A DNA stretch of 64,000 nucleotides, taken from assembly GCA_036426205.1 (NCBI GenBank), contig CM071574.1, positions 11,474,099 to 11,538,098 on the forward strand. Reading direction: 5' to 3'. Source of the stretch: Ascaphus truei. Lineage: Eukaryota > Chordata > Amphibia > Anura > Ascaphidae. Position 1 is the first letter of the stretch; the number at the start of each line of letters is the position of its first letter. The translations under genes and the position numbers were made by a program. Positions 33,290-44,337 of this stretch are shown here, piece by piece. The notes below the pieces were generated by a model. It did no database searches, had not been told where the DNA came from, and saw only the letters and a program-made list of their open reading frames with translations.

Positions 33290-33577
33290 AGCATAATATT
33301 GTAATTTAATATTTAAAATAAGCATGCAAGTGAATCATGGACACTTACAATGTGCAATAAAGTAAAAGGCATTGAATAAAGTCTTGTCAATCACCGGTTT
33401 AGCCTCCGTGAATCTCTGGCGCATATAATACAATAAAGTGATTACAATACAATAACAATAAATTATTATAAAATAAAGGATATGTGACAGTGAAGTAAAG
33501 TCCTTTTTCAAAGTCTATAAGTGAATTGGACTCTTTCCTCGACTTGAGTGGAAATGAAGTCACTCTCATGCAGCAAG
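33290..33577 (-). mobile_element. Penelope-like terminal-repeat fragment
   Basis: The segment 33290-33410 matches 35335-35475 (aacgaaaag, gacagcgcggctc, ggcattgaataaagtcttgt). It then jumps directly to a block (33420-33577) matching 38080-38240, so the ~2.6 kb found between those blocks at 35475-38080 is absent here. It ends abruptly at 33577 against the truncated Helitron. Confidence 0.7.
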
Positions 33578-34193
33578 TTATGACCTCCCCCTCCTGCCAC
33601 TTTGCCCCACCCTTGCCCCCTGCCATTCACCCCCTCCCTGCCCTGCCTTTGCCCCAGCCTCCCTCCCTGCCCTTGCCTGCTCCCTCCCCGGCTTTCCTCC
33701 CCCATGCCTTTTGCCACTCCCCTGCCCTTTGACACCATCCTCCCGCCCTGCCCCCCTGCCATTCTTGCCACCCTTGCCCCGTTACTCCCCCCCTGCCCTT
33801 GCCCCCCTTGCATTGCGCCCGCCCTCTGCCTTTTCATTGCCCTTGCCCCTCGCCTGCCCCTCCCTGCCCCCTTGCTCCCCCACTGCCCTCCTGCCCCTGC
33901 TCCTGCCGCCTTTCCCGCTCTGCCCCTCTTGCCCCTGCCGTCCATTTTTGCCCCCTGCCTGCCGCCTCACCTCCTACATGTTGCCCCTCCCTGCCCTTGC
34001 CCCTCCCCTGCCCTTTGCCCTTCACGACCCTTGCCCCCCACCTTTCCACGCCCTTGCCCCTGCCCTTCCATGCCCTTGCCCCCCCAACCTTCTCGCCCTT
34101 TGCCCCACCCCCTTCTACGCCCTTGCCCATCCGCCCTCCAATCAATGCCCCCTGCCCTTCCACGGCCCGGGCAACGCCGGGTATATCAGCTAG
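33578..34193 (+). mobile_element. Helitron 3' end, 5'-truncated (left arm)
   Basis: C-rich minisatellite (tgcccttgcccc-like units) ends in gcccgggcaacgccgggt and then atatcagCTAG followed by T at 34194. This is a 3' terminal hairpin about 8-10 bp before CTAG, as in Helitrons. The 5' TC end is missing. Long proline-rich reading frames here are a by-product of the repeat. Confidence 0.75.
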
Positions 34194-35277
34194 TGTATAT
34201 AATCAATTGGGGTAAACAACAAGTAGCAGCTATAATGTAAATAACACCAAGAGGTAAATTAGACTACTAAACATCTCAAAAAAATATAAAAAAACAGAAA
34301 AGTATATGAGTTCAAGTTCATGTACAGATAGTCTCTGTGATAAGCCACTTGTTGGAGCCTCGTGATATAATACCAAAGATCGAGTAGTAGTAGTAAGTTA
34401 ACGTGATAATATGTACTTGAAGAAACCTTTACCAACTGTTAGCACTGTTTTACTTGTGGTAGTGTGGGGACATTCATGCTTTGCAGCACGTATAAATCTG
34501 CTTCCAGCCGCCCTCAGGTTTTTTACAAGTCGCCCCTTTTTCACTGATTCTCCTGAAAATCGGTGGTGTGGGGACCTCACCGTGGTCGACTTGCACCGCG
34601 TCGTTAGCTGATGTCGCTCTTGCTCCACGCCTCGGATCTCCCGCAAGTGTCCCCTCTTTCCACCAACTCCTGTGGTTGATATCGCTCACTTCCTCACCAC
34701 GCAGATGGATAAGCTCAAGACCATAGCCCTCATGGTGAACACCCGTCTGCCTCACTGGGGAAGGTACACCGGCTCTCGATTTACTCATATCTGATCACTC
34801 ACTGATTGGACACCCATGTTAACAACACTGGGATGCGTTCACCCGCACATTTCCCAGCCAGGAACCAGCTCCCTTCTCTCCTCCCCCAGCGGATGTACGG
34901 GGAGGGAAAGGATTGTGGGTGTGTGTGTCTGTGGTATAGTGGTGTGATGGGTTGTGGTGATGGGAAGGGGGGGGTGAAGTGCGGCAGGGAGGACTGTGAG
35001 TGACAGGGGGGTGATGTGACGGGCAGGGGGGAGGGATCGCGATGTGCAGGGGGGATGGGATGCGATGTGCAAGGGGGGGGGTGAGGTGATGTGCAGGAAG
35101 GGGGATGTGATGGGCAGGGGAGTATAGAGTGTGTTCGTCCATCCGTTAGCAATTAAGCTGTTTAAAAAACAAAAATTATTTTAATTTTGCTTCTAAAAAA
35201 AACGCCTGTGGCCACGCTCACACGCGCGTATTAAGCGGATCCGGTTTTGCAGATCGCGCTATAACAGGTTGAGCTGT
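34194..35277 (-). repeat. Left-arm copy of the mariner-ended block
   Basis: Reverse complement of 43253-44337 with many small indels. Its right end (ctataacaggttgagctgt) is the mariner-like terminus of the 15158 family, but no matching opposite terminus is found before the Helitron. It contains a G-rich tract (34960-35115) that is C-rich on the other arm. Confidence 0.75.
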
Positions 35278-35334
35278 GTATAATATATATATTATATATA
35301 TATATATAATATATAGAGATTATTAATATATATA
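35278..35334. repeat. (TA)n microsatellite
   Basis: Imperfect TA run at the point where the opposite arm has a longer pure TA run (43208-43252). Confidence 0.9.
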
Positions 35335-35727
35335 AAACGAAAAGACAGCGCGGCTCATAGCATAATAGTGTAATTTAAGATTTAAATAAACATTGCAGTG
35401 AATCATGGACACTACAATGTGCAATAAGTAAAAGGCATTGAATAAAGTCTTGTCAATCACCCGGTCGAGCCTCCGTGAATCTCGCTGTTATGGGGAGTCA
35501 ACATACTCCCCGTGGATGCCTGAAGGACGATGGCGCACCCGTTCTCCCCCTGATGGGAGTCCCGCGAGAGTATGGTGTCCACTGACGTAGAGAGGTATAG
35601 AACACGCAGTCAGATTCCCTTAATAAATTCCAAGGGGGAATGGACACGAACAACGGGCTCGGCAGCAAGGCAGGACAAGACTCCTACAAATGCACAAATA
35701 TAAAATGTAAAGGACAGTGACCAGTAC

Positions 35728-35772
35728 TTTCCTACGCGTTTGTCGTGTTAAGCACTCCTCAGGGGGAAAAGC
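35728..35772 (-). ncRNA. Hammerhead-ribozyme-like motif 1
   Basis: Minus-strand copy of the motif described at 42757-42810, with small differences (cgtttgtcgtgttaagcact), so the GAAA core is damaged here by an apparent base loss. Confidence 0.45.
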
Positions 35773-36411
35773 TATTACCTAACGATGATATCATGGGTAT
35801 ATATACCCTCTTGATAACTGAGCACATTAAAAAAACTGTATATGAATGATAATCATTAACTCTTAAAGGCAAGTGAAAAAAGGAGAAGAGGTGAAACATA
35901 GGGATAACAAAAACATAATACATAAAAATGGTGAATAAACCATGGTGCTGGCAGAATAATGCATACAAAATAATCATAAATATTCATGTAGGCGAACTCT
36001 AGTATAAAAATTTTAAATTTATACAATATGAAATCAAATACAATAATAGATCTCAATTCAAACCGATGTTGATATTAAAAATGAGGAAAAAAGTGTGGGA
36101 ATAAATGAAAAAAGAAATAAATAGATTGAATGTACAACATAGTGAATGTGAATAAAATAAAAATAAAAATATATAAATAAAATGAAATAAAAATGTTATG
36201 CAAAGTATAAAATTGTATGTGATGTATGTAAGAACAATAATATATATAAATATGATGTGTGAAAAAAGTTATACAAAAGTAAAAAAATTATATAAAAGAA
36301 CATATAAATATATATATGAATATCTATGTGTTGTGTAATGTAAAATACATGTTTAATAAAAAATGAAAATGAAGGATGTAATAAAAATGATGTAGTCATA
36401 TGTCAAACAGG

Positions 36412-37600
36412 GGCACCCAGAACATTATTACCCATGACTAGTATCTATCTGTTCATTGAACCCCTGGGGACAGAATGTCAAGGGTATAGATCCAGATGGT
36501 CTCCGCAAACATAACCTCCTGAATCTACCCCCCCCCCCCCAATGAAGAGACAACGGTATGGTTCAATACCCCTTTGGTAGAGAAGAAGCCGGATCCTTAT
36601 CATGACAGATGAAAAGTGATTAGAAAGACTATGAGCCAGATGCCATAGATGATGTTACGTCTATGCTCTAGAAATCTGGTACTCATAGATCGATGGTTCT
36701 CCCTATGTATTGTGTTCCACAGGAACATGAAAGAAGGGTACACTATATAGGTGGAGAGACAATTATACTGCTTTTTTTATACCGTACTCTCCCCTATTAA
36801 AAAGAGCAGAATTTTTCACCAGTGGCAGATGTTTGCATGTTAGACACCTAGTACGTCCACATGAAAATTGCCAGAGAGACGATCGAAGAAAAACAGAGGG
36901 CCTCATGCACAGAGCAGCGATTTAAAAAATTGGAGAGTTTATAAAAAGTAGCTTTTTTGGAGAGTTATTCTCCATATGCAGAAATGTGCGAATTCTGACA
37001 TGTTTGGCATTAATGCGTGTGGCGAGTTAGAATTGGAGAGATGCGGCTGCAGAAATGTGTTAAACAAAAAATCGCGCATTTTTTTTCCCCTTCCTATAGG
37101 GGCGAGCTCCATGTAATTGCCACTTTTCTTGGAGGGGCAAATAGTAGCAAATCGCACCATTTTCTTGGCGCGAACAGCCGCTAGATGCCGTTCGCGGCTC
37201 TCTGCATTAGGATATTTTAAAACTGGCGGGAGATGTAGGTTCTCGCCGCGCGCGAGATTTTGAAAACGAAAAATAAAAATGGCGCGTTTTCCGTTACTCC
37301 AATTTTCGGCAGTTTCTGCGCGACTTTCCCCAAAAAATGGCGAGTTTGAAATAGCGCTGTCTTGCATGAGGCCCAAATACTCTATCCTTAATGGTTCTCA
37401 AACGACAAGGGGCCACCATATTTTTAATGTTTTTTAGCTTTTTTGTAGGAACTGGAATATATGCAGGATAGGGTGGGTCCAAAGACAGGATCATTCCTAA
37501 GAATCTCCCAATGATTATTCATATATGTTTAATTTTGTACGCAGACCTATTGACTTAGTGATGAATCTAGGACATTTGTCATGACATTATCAACAATGAA
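36412..37600 (-). pseudogene. Penelope-like GIY-YIG region, left copy, broken
   Basis: Reverse-complement counterpart of 40950-42094. A MITE interrupts it at 36898-37374, and frameshifts at several sites (for example around 36540-36600 and 36690-36780) destroy the frame that is open in the right copy. Confidence 0.7.
36898..37374 (-). mobile_element. MITE inside Penelope frame, left copy
   Basis: Terminal repeats (ggg)cctcatgcacagagcagc and gcatgaggccc. Counterpart of 41127-41617 at the same host position. Confidence 0.8.
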
Positions 37601-37644
37601 TTTAGTGGAAGCTTTGATTTGGATGAGCAAGAAGAACATTCCTA

Positions 37645-37695
37645 TTTACCCCTGAGGAAGTTGCTTAACGCGACGAAACGCGTGGGAAGTTTGGC
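37645..37695 (+). ncRNA. Hammerhead-ribozyme-like motif 2
   Basis: Contains CTGAGGA (37652-37658), stem II gttgc/gcgac with a ttaac loop, GAAA and acgcgt, as in the motif at 42757-42810. Confidence 0.5.
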
Positions 37696-38240
37696 ACTGT
37701 CCTTTACATTTATATTTATGCAATTTGTGAGGAGTTTGTCCGCCTTGCTGCGAGCATCCGTCGTGTCCATTCACCTTGGAATCTCATAAGGGAATCTGAC
37801 GCTGAGTCTAACCTCGCTCAGTCGGTGGACAAATACTCTCGCGGGACTCCCATTCAGGGGGAGAAAAGGGTGCCGCGCATCCTTCAGGCATCCACGAGGG
37901 GAGTGTGTTGGACTCCCATACGCAGAGATTCACGGAGTGTTACAAATTTACTCTAATAGTGCTAGACCATATGTGTATATTGCAATGCAAATGCGTGAGC
38001 AAAAGCTGCCTGGTGATTCTACTAAGGGTACAATCCATGTGAACCTAAAAAAAGAAATAGTGATACAAATGTAAAATTACAATACCTGGCATATAATACA
38101 TAAAGTGATTACAATACAATAACAATAAATATTTATAAAATAAAGGATATGTGACAGTGAAGTAAAGTCCTTTTTCAAAGTCTATAAGTGAATTGGACTC
38201 TTTCCTCGACTTGAGTGGAAATGAAGTCACTCTCATGCAG

Positions 38241-39204
38241 CAAGTTATGTTCCTATGATGTGAGACAAAACAGAGACACCACATTGCGCAGTAAGTTTTG
38301 ACAGCAAATGAAGTCCTCCTATATGCCTCTAAGTGAAATGCCCCACTTACTAGATATAAAGTGGGTCTCATGCAGTTGAGAGAATCTGTATCTTTGTTTC
38401 TGCTGATCCAGACGTTCACAGGTTAACCAGAACCCAGTGATGTTCCTGTCCTCTGGATCTTGAAGAAACCGTCTCAGTAAACTGCTTTCCCTTCTGTGCT
38501 GGTCTCCTATATATTCTCCAGTATAGGGGTATACAAAAAAACAAGGATTGCGCAATAGTAAAAAACTTTAATGATGCATCCTACAGTAGCTAGCTGCAGA
38601 ATTATACTCACAGATTCCGTGAGTGTTTAAAACAATTTAAACGCCCGACCTGGCTGTCCCACCAATCAATCAGGACTCCCATTCACTCTCCGGTCAAGCT
38701 CACGAAATCGTGACGTCAGCGCGCACGAATCCGGATAGCGCGAGAGACTTCTGCATCCGGAAGCAGGAGCTGGCAAAGACTGGGGGGTGCGTGCGGTGGG
38801 ACAGCAGGCTGGGCCTGTTTAAATTGTTTTAAACACTCACGGAATCTGTGAGTATAATTCTGCAAGCTAGCTAGAATGCATCATAAAGTTTTTTAATATT
38901 GCGCAATCCTTTTTTTTTTTTTATACCCCTATACTGGAGAAATAGGAGCCAGACAGAAGGAGAAAGCAGTTTCCTGAGACGGGGGTTTCTTCAAGGATCC
39001 AGGAGAGACAGGAACATCACGAGGGGGTCTGGTTAACCTGTGAACGTGGATCAGCAGAACAAAGATACAGATTCTCTCAACTGCATGAGACCCACTTTTA
39101 TCTAGTAGTGGGCATTTTCATTAGAGGCATATAAGGGAGACTTCATTTGCTGTCAAAACATTATGCAATGTGGTGTCTCTGTTTTGTCTCACATCATAGG
39201 AATC
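38241..39204. repeat. Palindrome P1 (~0.96 kb)
   Basis: The left arm beginning gttcctatgatgtgagacaa pairs with the right arm ending tgtctcacatcataggaa. Inner pairing includes the stretch ggattgcgcaat / attgcgcaatcc and cacagattccgtgagtgttt / aaacactcacggaatctgtg. The centre is near 38720 in a region rich in acgtca/cgcgcacg words. There is no coding capacity. Confidence 0.85.
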
Positions 39205-39249
39205 CTCGACTTGAGTGGAAATGAAGTCACTCTCATGCAGCAAGTTATG
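39205..39249. repeat. 45-bp spacer between the two palindromes
   Basis: Reads tcctcgacttgagtggaaat and continues to caagttat. It is a copy of the sequence that precedes P1 at 38195-38240. It marks the centre of the ~11-kb near-palindrome. Confidence 0.8.
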
Positions 39250-40231
39250 TTCCTATGATGTGAGACAAAAACAGAGACACCACATTGCGCAGTAATGTTT
39301 TGACAGCAAATGAAGTCCTCCCTTATATGCCTCTAAGTGAAATGCCCACTTACTAGATATAAAGTGGGTCTCATGCAGTTGAGAGAATCTGTATCTTTGT
39401 TTCTGCTGATCCAGACGTTCACAGGTTAACCAGAACCCCTCGTGATGTTCCTGTCTCTCCTGGATCCTTGAAGAAACCCCGTCTCAGGAAACTGCTTTCT
39501 CCTTCTGTGCTGGTCTCCTATATATATCTCCAGTATAGGGGTATACAAAAAAACAAAGGATTGCGCAATATTAAAAAACTTTAATGATGCATTCTAGCTA
39601 GCTGCAGAATTATACTCACAGATTCCGTGAGTGTTTAAAACAATTTAAAAAAGGCCACGAGCCCCTGGCGGTCTGGCCACCGCACACCCCAGTCTTTGCC
39701 ACTCCTGCTTCGGGATTGCAGAAGTCTCCTGCGCTATCCGATTCGTGCGTCGCGCTGACGTCACGATTCGTGAGCTTGACCGTAGAGATAATGGGAGTCC
39801 TGATTGATTGGTGGACAGCCAGGTCGGGCGTTTAAATTGTTTTAAACCTCACGGAATCTTGAGTATAATTCTCACTCAGCTACTACTGTAGATGCATCAT
39901 TAAAGTTTTTATACTATTGCGCAATCCTTTGTTTTTTTGTATACCCCTATACTGGAGATATATTAGCAAGCCAGCACAAGGAGAAAGCAGTTTACTGAGA
40001 CGGTGTTCTTCAAGATCCAGGAGAGACAGGAACATCACGTGGGGTTCTGGTTAACCTGTGAACTTCTGGATCAGCAGAAACAAAGTACAGATTCTCTCAA
40101 CTGCATGAGACCCACTTTATATCTAGTAATGGGGCATTTCACTTAGAGGCATATAAGGGAGGACTTCATTTGCTTCAAAACATTACTGCGCAATGTGGTG
40201 TCTCTGTTTTTGTCTCCATGCATAGGAACAT
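39250..40231. repeat. Palindrome P2 (~0.98 kb)
   Basis: Second copy of P1, again starting gttcctatgatgtgagacaa and ending near catgcataggaa at ~40228. Similar to P1 in either orientation because each is palindromic. Confidence 0.85.
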
Positions 40232-40799
40232 AACTTGCTGCATGAGAGTGACTTCATTTCCACTCAAGTCGAGGACAGAGTCCAATTCACTTATAGACTT
40301 TGAAAAAGGACTTTACTTCACTGTCACATATCCTTTATTTTATAATAATTTATTGTTATTGTATTGTAATCACTTTATTGTATTATATGCGCCAGGTATT
40401 GTAATTTTACATTTGTATCACTATATTGTTTTTAGGGTTCACATGAGATTGTACCCTTAGTAGAATCACCAGGCAGCTTTTGCTCACGCATTTATGCATT
40501 GCACATATACACATATGGTCTAGCACTATTAGAGTAAATTTGTTAACACTCCGTGAATCTCTGCTGTATAGGGAGTCCAACACACTCCCCTCGTGGATGC
40601 CTGAAGGATGCGCGCGCACCCGTTCTCCCCCTGAATGGGAGTCCCGCGAGAGTATGTGTCCACCGACGTAGCGAGGTATAGACTCAGCAGTCAGATTCCC
40701 TTAATGAATTCCAAGGTGAATGGGACACGAAAATGGCTCGGCAGCAAGGCAGGACAAGACTCCTCACAAATGCATAAATATAAAATGTAAAGGACAGTG

Positions 40800-40852
40800 C
40801 CAGCAACTTCCCTACGCGTTTCGTCGCGTTAAGCAACTTCCTCAGGGGTAAA
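40800..40852 (-). ncRNA. Hammerhead-ribozyme-like motif 3
   Basis: The minus strand reads cccctgaggaagttgctt, then aacgcgacgaaacgcgtagg: core CTGAGGA, a stem II of five pairs, GAAA and a palindromic acgcgt. It is inverted relative to motif 4. Confidence 0.55.
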
Positions 40853-40949
40853 TAGGAATGTTCTTCTTGCTCAATCCAAATCAAAAGCTTCCACTAAATT
40901 CATTGTTGATTCATGTCATGACAATTGTCCTAGATTCATCACTAAGTTC

Positions 40950-42094
40950 AATAGGTCTGCGTACAAAATTAAACATATATTGAATAATCATTGGGAGATT
41001 CTTATGAATGATCCTGTCTTTGGACCCACCCTACCTGCATATATTCCAGTTACCTACAAAAAAGCTAAAAACATTAAAAATATGGTGGCCCCTTGTCGTT
41101 TGAGAACCATTAAGGATAGAGATTCTGGGCCTCATGCAGAGAGCAGCGCTATTTCAAAACTCGCCATTTTTTGGGGAAAGTCGCGCAGAAAACTGCCGAA
41201 AATGGCGAGTAACGGAAAACGCGCCATTTTTATTTTTCGTTTTCAAAATCTCGCCGCGCGGCTGGCGAGAACCTACATCTCGCCAGTTTTAAAAATATCC
41301 TAATGCAGAGAGCCGCGAACGGCATCTAGCGGCTGTTCGCGCCAAGAAAATGGTGCGATTTGCTACTATTTGCCTCGCCAAGAAAAGTTGGCAATTACAT
41401 GGAGCTCGCCGCCTATAGGAAAGGGAAAAAAAATGCGCGATTTTTTTTTAACACATTTCTGCAGCGCGCATCTCTCCAATTCTAACTCGCCACACGCATT
41501 AATGCCAAACATTGCAGAATTCGCACATTTCTGCATATGGAGAATAAAACTCTCCAAAAAAGCTACTTTTTATTAAACTCTCCAATTTTTAAATTCGCTG
41601 CTCTCTGCATGAGGCCCTCTGTTTCTTCAGATCGTCTCTCTGGCAATTTTTCATGTGGACGTACTAGGTGTCTAACATGCAAACATCTTGCCACTGGTGA
41701 AAAATTCTGCTCTTTTTTCAATAGGGGAGAGTACGGTATAAAAAGCAGTATTAATTGTCTCTCCACCTATATAGTGTACCTTCTTTCATGTTCCTGTGGA
41801 ACACAATACATAGGGAGAACCATTCGATCTATGAGTACCAGATTTCTAGAGCATAGACGTAACATCATCAATGGCAATCTGGCTCATAGTCTTTCTAAGC
41901 ACTTTTTCATCTGTCATGATAAGGATCCTGCTTCTCTAACAATCAGGGGTATTGAACACATACCGGTGTCTCTCATTGGGGGGGGGGGTAGATTCAGGAG
42001 GTTATGTTTGCGGGAGACCATCTGGATCTATACCCTTGACATTCTGTCACCCAAGGGGTTCAATGAACAGATAGATACTAGTACATTGGTATAA
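40950..42094 (+). pseudogene. Penelope-like RT linker and GIY-YIG endonuclease
   Basis: Before the MITE (to 41126) the translation contains NNHWEILMNDPVFGPTLPAY and KNIKNMVAPCRLRTIKD, the linker that follows the reverse transcriptase in Penelope-like proteins. After the MITE (from 41618) it has paired cysteines (CGRTRCLTC), then YIVYLLSCSCGTQYIGRTIR, the GIY-YIG-type segment, with R, H and E residues following (STRFLEHRRNI). It closes with LRETIWIYTLDILSPKGFNE, the usual C-terminal signature of the endonuclease. In Penelope elements this domain cuts target DNA for reverse transcription. This copy is dead: 5' truncated and interrupted, although the post-MITE frame is open for ~160 codons. Confidence 0.85.
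41127..41617 (+). mobile_element. MITE inserted in the Penelope GIY-YIG frame, right copy
   Basis: Perfect ~20-bp terminal repeat gggcctcatgcagagagcag at both ends (inverted), flanked by TCT on each side (41124-41126, 41618-41620). A three-base duplication suggests a Harbinger-like mechanism. The interior contains repeated tcgcca/tggcga words. Open frames crossing it are fusions with the host element. Confidence 0.85.
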
Positions 42095-42756
42095 TGTTCT
42101 GGGTGCCCCTGTTTGACATATGACTACATCATTTTATATTATGCCTTCATTTTCATTTTTATTAAACATGTATTTTACATTACACAACACATATATATTC
42201 ATATATATATTTTATATGTTCTTTATATATACATTTTTTACATTTTATATACTTTTTCACATCATATTTATATATAATTATTTTACTTACATACATCACA
42301 TACAATTTTTATACATTTGCATATACATTTTTATTTTCATTTTTATTTATATATTTTTATTTTTATTTTTATTCACATTCACTATGTTGTACATTCAATA
42401 TATTTATTTCTTTTTCATTTATTCCCACACTTTTTCCTCATTTTTAATATCAACATCGGTTTTAATTGAGATCTATTATATGTATTTGAATTTCATATTG
42501 TATAAATTTATAATATTTATTATACTAGAGTTCGCCTACATGAATATGTATGATTATTTTGTATGCATTTATGTCTGCCAGCACCATGGTTTATTCACCA
42601 TGTTTTATGTATTATGTTTTTGTTATCCCTATGTTTCACCTCTTCTCCCTTTTCACTTGCCCTTTAAGAGTTAATGATTATCATTCTATATACAGGTGTT
42701 TTTAATGTGCTCAGTTATCAAGAGGGTATATATACCCATGATATCATCGTTAGTAT

Positions 42757-42810
42757 AGCTTTTCCCCTGAGGAAGTTGCTTAACACGACGAAACGCGTAG
42801 GGAAGTAGCT
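42757..42810 (+). ncRNA. Hammerhead-ribozyme-like motif 4 (best copy)
   Basis: CTGAGGA at 42767-42773, GAAA at 42790-42793, then cgcgta. Stem II could form from gttgc (42775-42779) and its partner, here acgac with one weak pair, gcgac in motifs 2 and 3. Stem III would be the self-complementary acgcgt. Stem I is plausible between agcttttccc upstream and gggaagtagct downstream (six pairs, an internal loop, three pairs). One extra A between the CTGANGA core and stem II departs from the textbook core. Hammerheads are known in Penelope-like elements; activity here is untested. Confidence 0.55.
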
Positions 42811-43200
42811 GGCACTGTCCTTTACATTTTATATTTGTGCATTTGTGAGGAGTCTTGTCCTGCCTTGCTGCCGAGCCGTTTTCGTGTCCCATTCACCTTG
42901 GAATTTATTAAGGGAATCTGACTGCTGTGTCTATACCTCGCTACGTCAGTGGACACATACTCTCGCGGGACTCCCATTCAGGGGGAGAACGGGTGCGCGC
43001 TCGTCCTTCAGGCATCCACGAGGGGAGTATGTTGGACTCCCCATACAGCAGAGATTCACGGAGGCTCGACCGGGTGATTGACAAGACTTTATTCAATGCC
43101 TTTTACTTTATTGCACATTGTAAGTGTCCATGATTCACTTGCATGTTTATTTTAAATATTAAATTACAATATTATGCTATGGGAGCCGCGCTGTCTTTTC

Positions 43201-43207
<7 letters not shown>

Positions 43208-43252
<45 letters not shown>
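43208..43252. repeat. (TA)n microsatellite
   Basis: About 22 TA units after gtcttttcgttt. Confidence 0.95.
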
Positions 43253-43257
<5 letters not shown>

Positions 43258-43571
43258 CTCAACCTGTTATAGCGCGATCTGCTAAAACGCGGATCCGCTT
43301 ATAACGCGGTGTGAGCGTGGCACACGTTTTTTAGAAGCAAAATTAAAAAATATTTTTTTTTTAAACAGCTTAATTGCTAACGGATGGACGGACACACTCT
43401 ATACTCCCCTGCCCATCACATCCCCCCTTCCTGCACATCACCCCCCTTGCACATCGCATCCCATCCCCCCTGCACATCCGATCCCATCCCCCCTGCCCGT
43501 CACATCACCCCCTGTCCATCACATCCTCCCTGCCTGCACTTCACCCCCCCTGCCCATCACCAAACACATAC

Positions 43572-43602
<31 letters not shown>

Positions 43603-44337
43603 TCTTTCCCTCCCCGTACATCCGCTGGGGGGGAGGAGAGAAGGGAGCTGGTTCCTGGCTGGGAAATGTGCGGGTGAACGCATCCCAGTTTGTTAACATT
43701 GGGTGTCCAATCAGTGAGTGATCGAGAGATGAGTAAATCGGAGCCGGTGTACCTTCCACAGTGAGGCAGACGGGTGGTTCACCATGAGGGCTATGGTCTG
43801 GGAGCTTATCCATCTGCGGTGATGGAGGAAGTGAGGCGATATCTAACCACAGGAGTTGGTGGAAAGAGGGGACGACTTGGCGGGAGATCCGAGGCGCTGG
43901 AGCAGAGAGCGACATCAGCTAAGCGGACCGGGTGCAGAGTCTGACCAGCGTGAAGGTCCCCACACCACCAGTTCAGGAGAATCAGTGAGAAAGGGGACGA
44001 CTTGGTAAAAAACCTGAGGCGCTGGAGCAGATTTATACGTCTGCAAAGCATGAATGTCCCCACACTACCACAAGTAAAAACAGTGCTAACAGTTGGTAAA
44101 GTTATCTTCAAGTTACATATTATCACGTTAACTTACTACTCGATCTTTGGGATATTATATCACGAGGCTCCAACAAGTGGCTTATCACAGAGACTATCTG
44201 TACATGAACTTGAACTCATATACTTTTTCTGTTTTTTTATATTTTTTGAGATCTGTTTAGTAGTTCTAATTTACATCTTGGTGTTATTTACATTATAGCT
44301 GCATACTTGTTGTTTACCCAATTGATTATATATATCA
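43253..44337 (+). repeat. Right-arm copy of the mariner-ended block
   Basis: Starts cagctcaacctgttatagcg, the terminus of the mariner-like family. It runs through a C-rich tract (43410-43560) and a segment with a diverged ~100-bp tandem repeat (ggggacgacttgg words at 43869 and 43993), then to the Helitron at 44338. No matching right terminus was found, so its full extent is unclear. Confidence 0.65.

Larger units (their letters stand above)
35335..38240 (-). mobile_element. Penelope-like element, left copy (5'-truncated)
   Basis: On the minus strand it carries the end of the RT-to-endonuclease linker, a MITE, and the GIY-YIG region, in the same order as the right copy. The outer ~400 bp (35335-35765) and inner ~400 bp (37640-38050) are inverted relative to each other and each holds a hammerhead-like motif. 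Together they form the paired terminal repeats seen in Penelope-like elements. Many one-base indels relative to 40232-43207 break its reading frame. Confidence 0.75.
40232..43207 (+). mobile_element. Penelope-like element, right copy (5'-truncated)
   Basis: The same layout as the left copy, on the plus strand. A terminal block (about 40232-40855) is followed by linker and GIY-YIG coding sequence (40950-42094, split by a MITE), an AT-rich 3' untranslated region, and a second terminal block (42757-43207) inverted relative to the first. The reverse transcriptase core is missing. Both hammerhead-like motifs sit at the inner edges of the terminal blocks. Confidence 0.8.

Noticed and set aside
33508..34240. 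Several 140-210-codon proline-rich or glycine-rich frames
   Set aside because: Same C-rich minisatellite effect in the left-arm Helitron fragment.
34799..35152. Histidine/proline-rich 117-codon frame and its mirror at 43374-43721
   Set aside because: Produced by a C-rich repeat in the mariner-ended block; the two arms differ in frame.
39205..39249. 45-bp spacer considered as a sequencing adapter left in the assembly
   Set aside because: Its sequence matches the flank at 38195-38240 and does not resemble an adapter, although a foldback artefact remains possible for other reasons.
41537..41617. First ~27 codons of the 185-codon GIY-YIG frame
   Set aside because: They are translated MITE sequence fused by chance to the Penelope frame; the true protein part starts after 41617.
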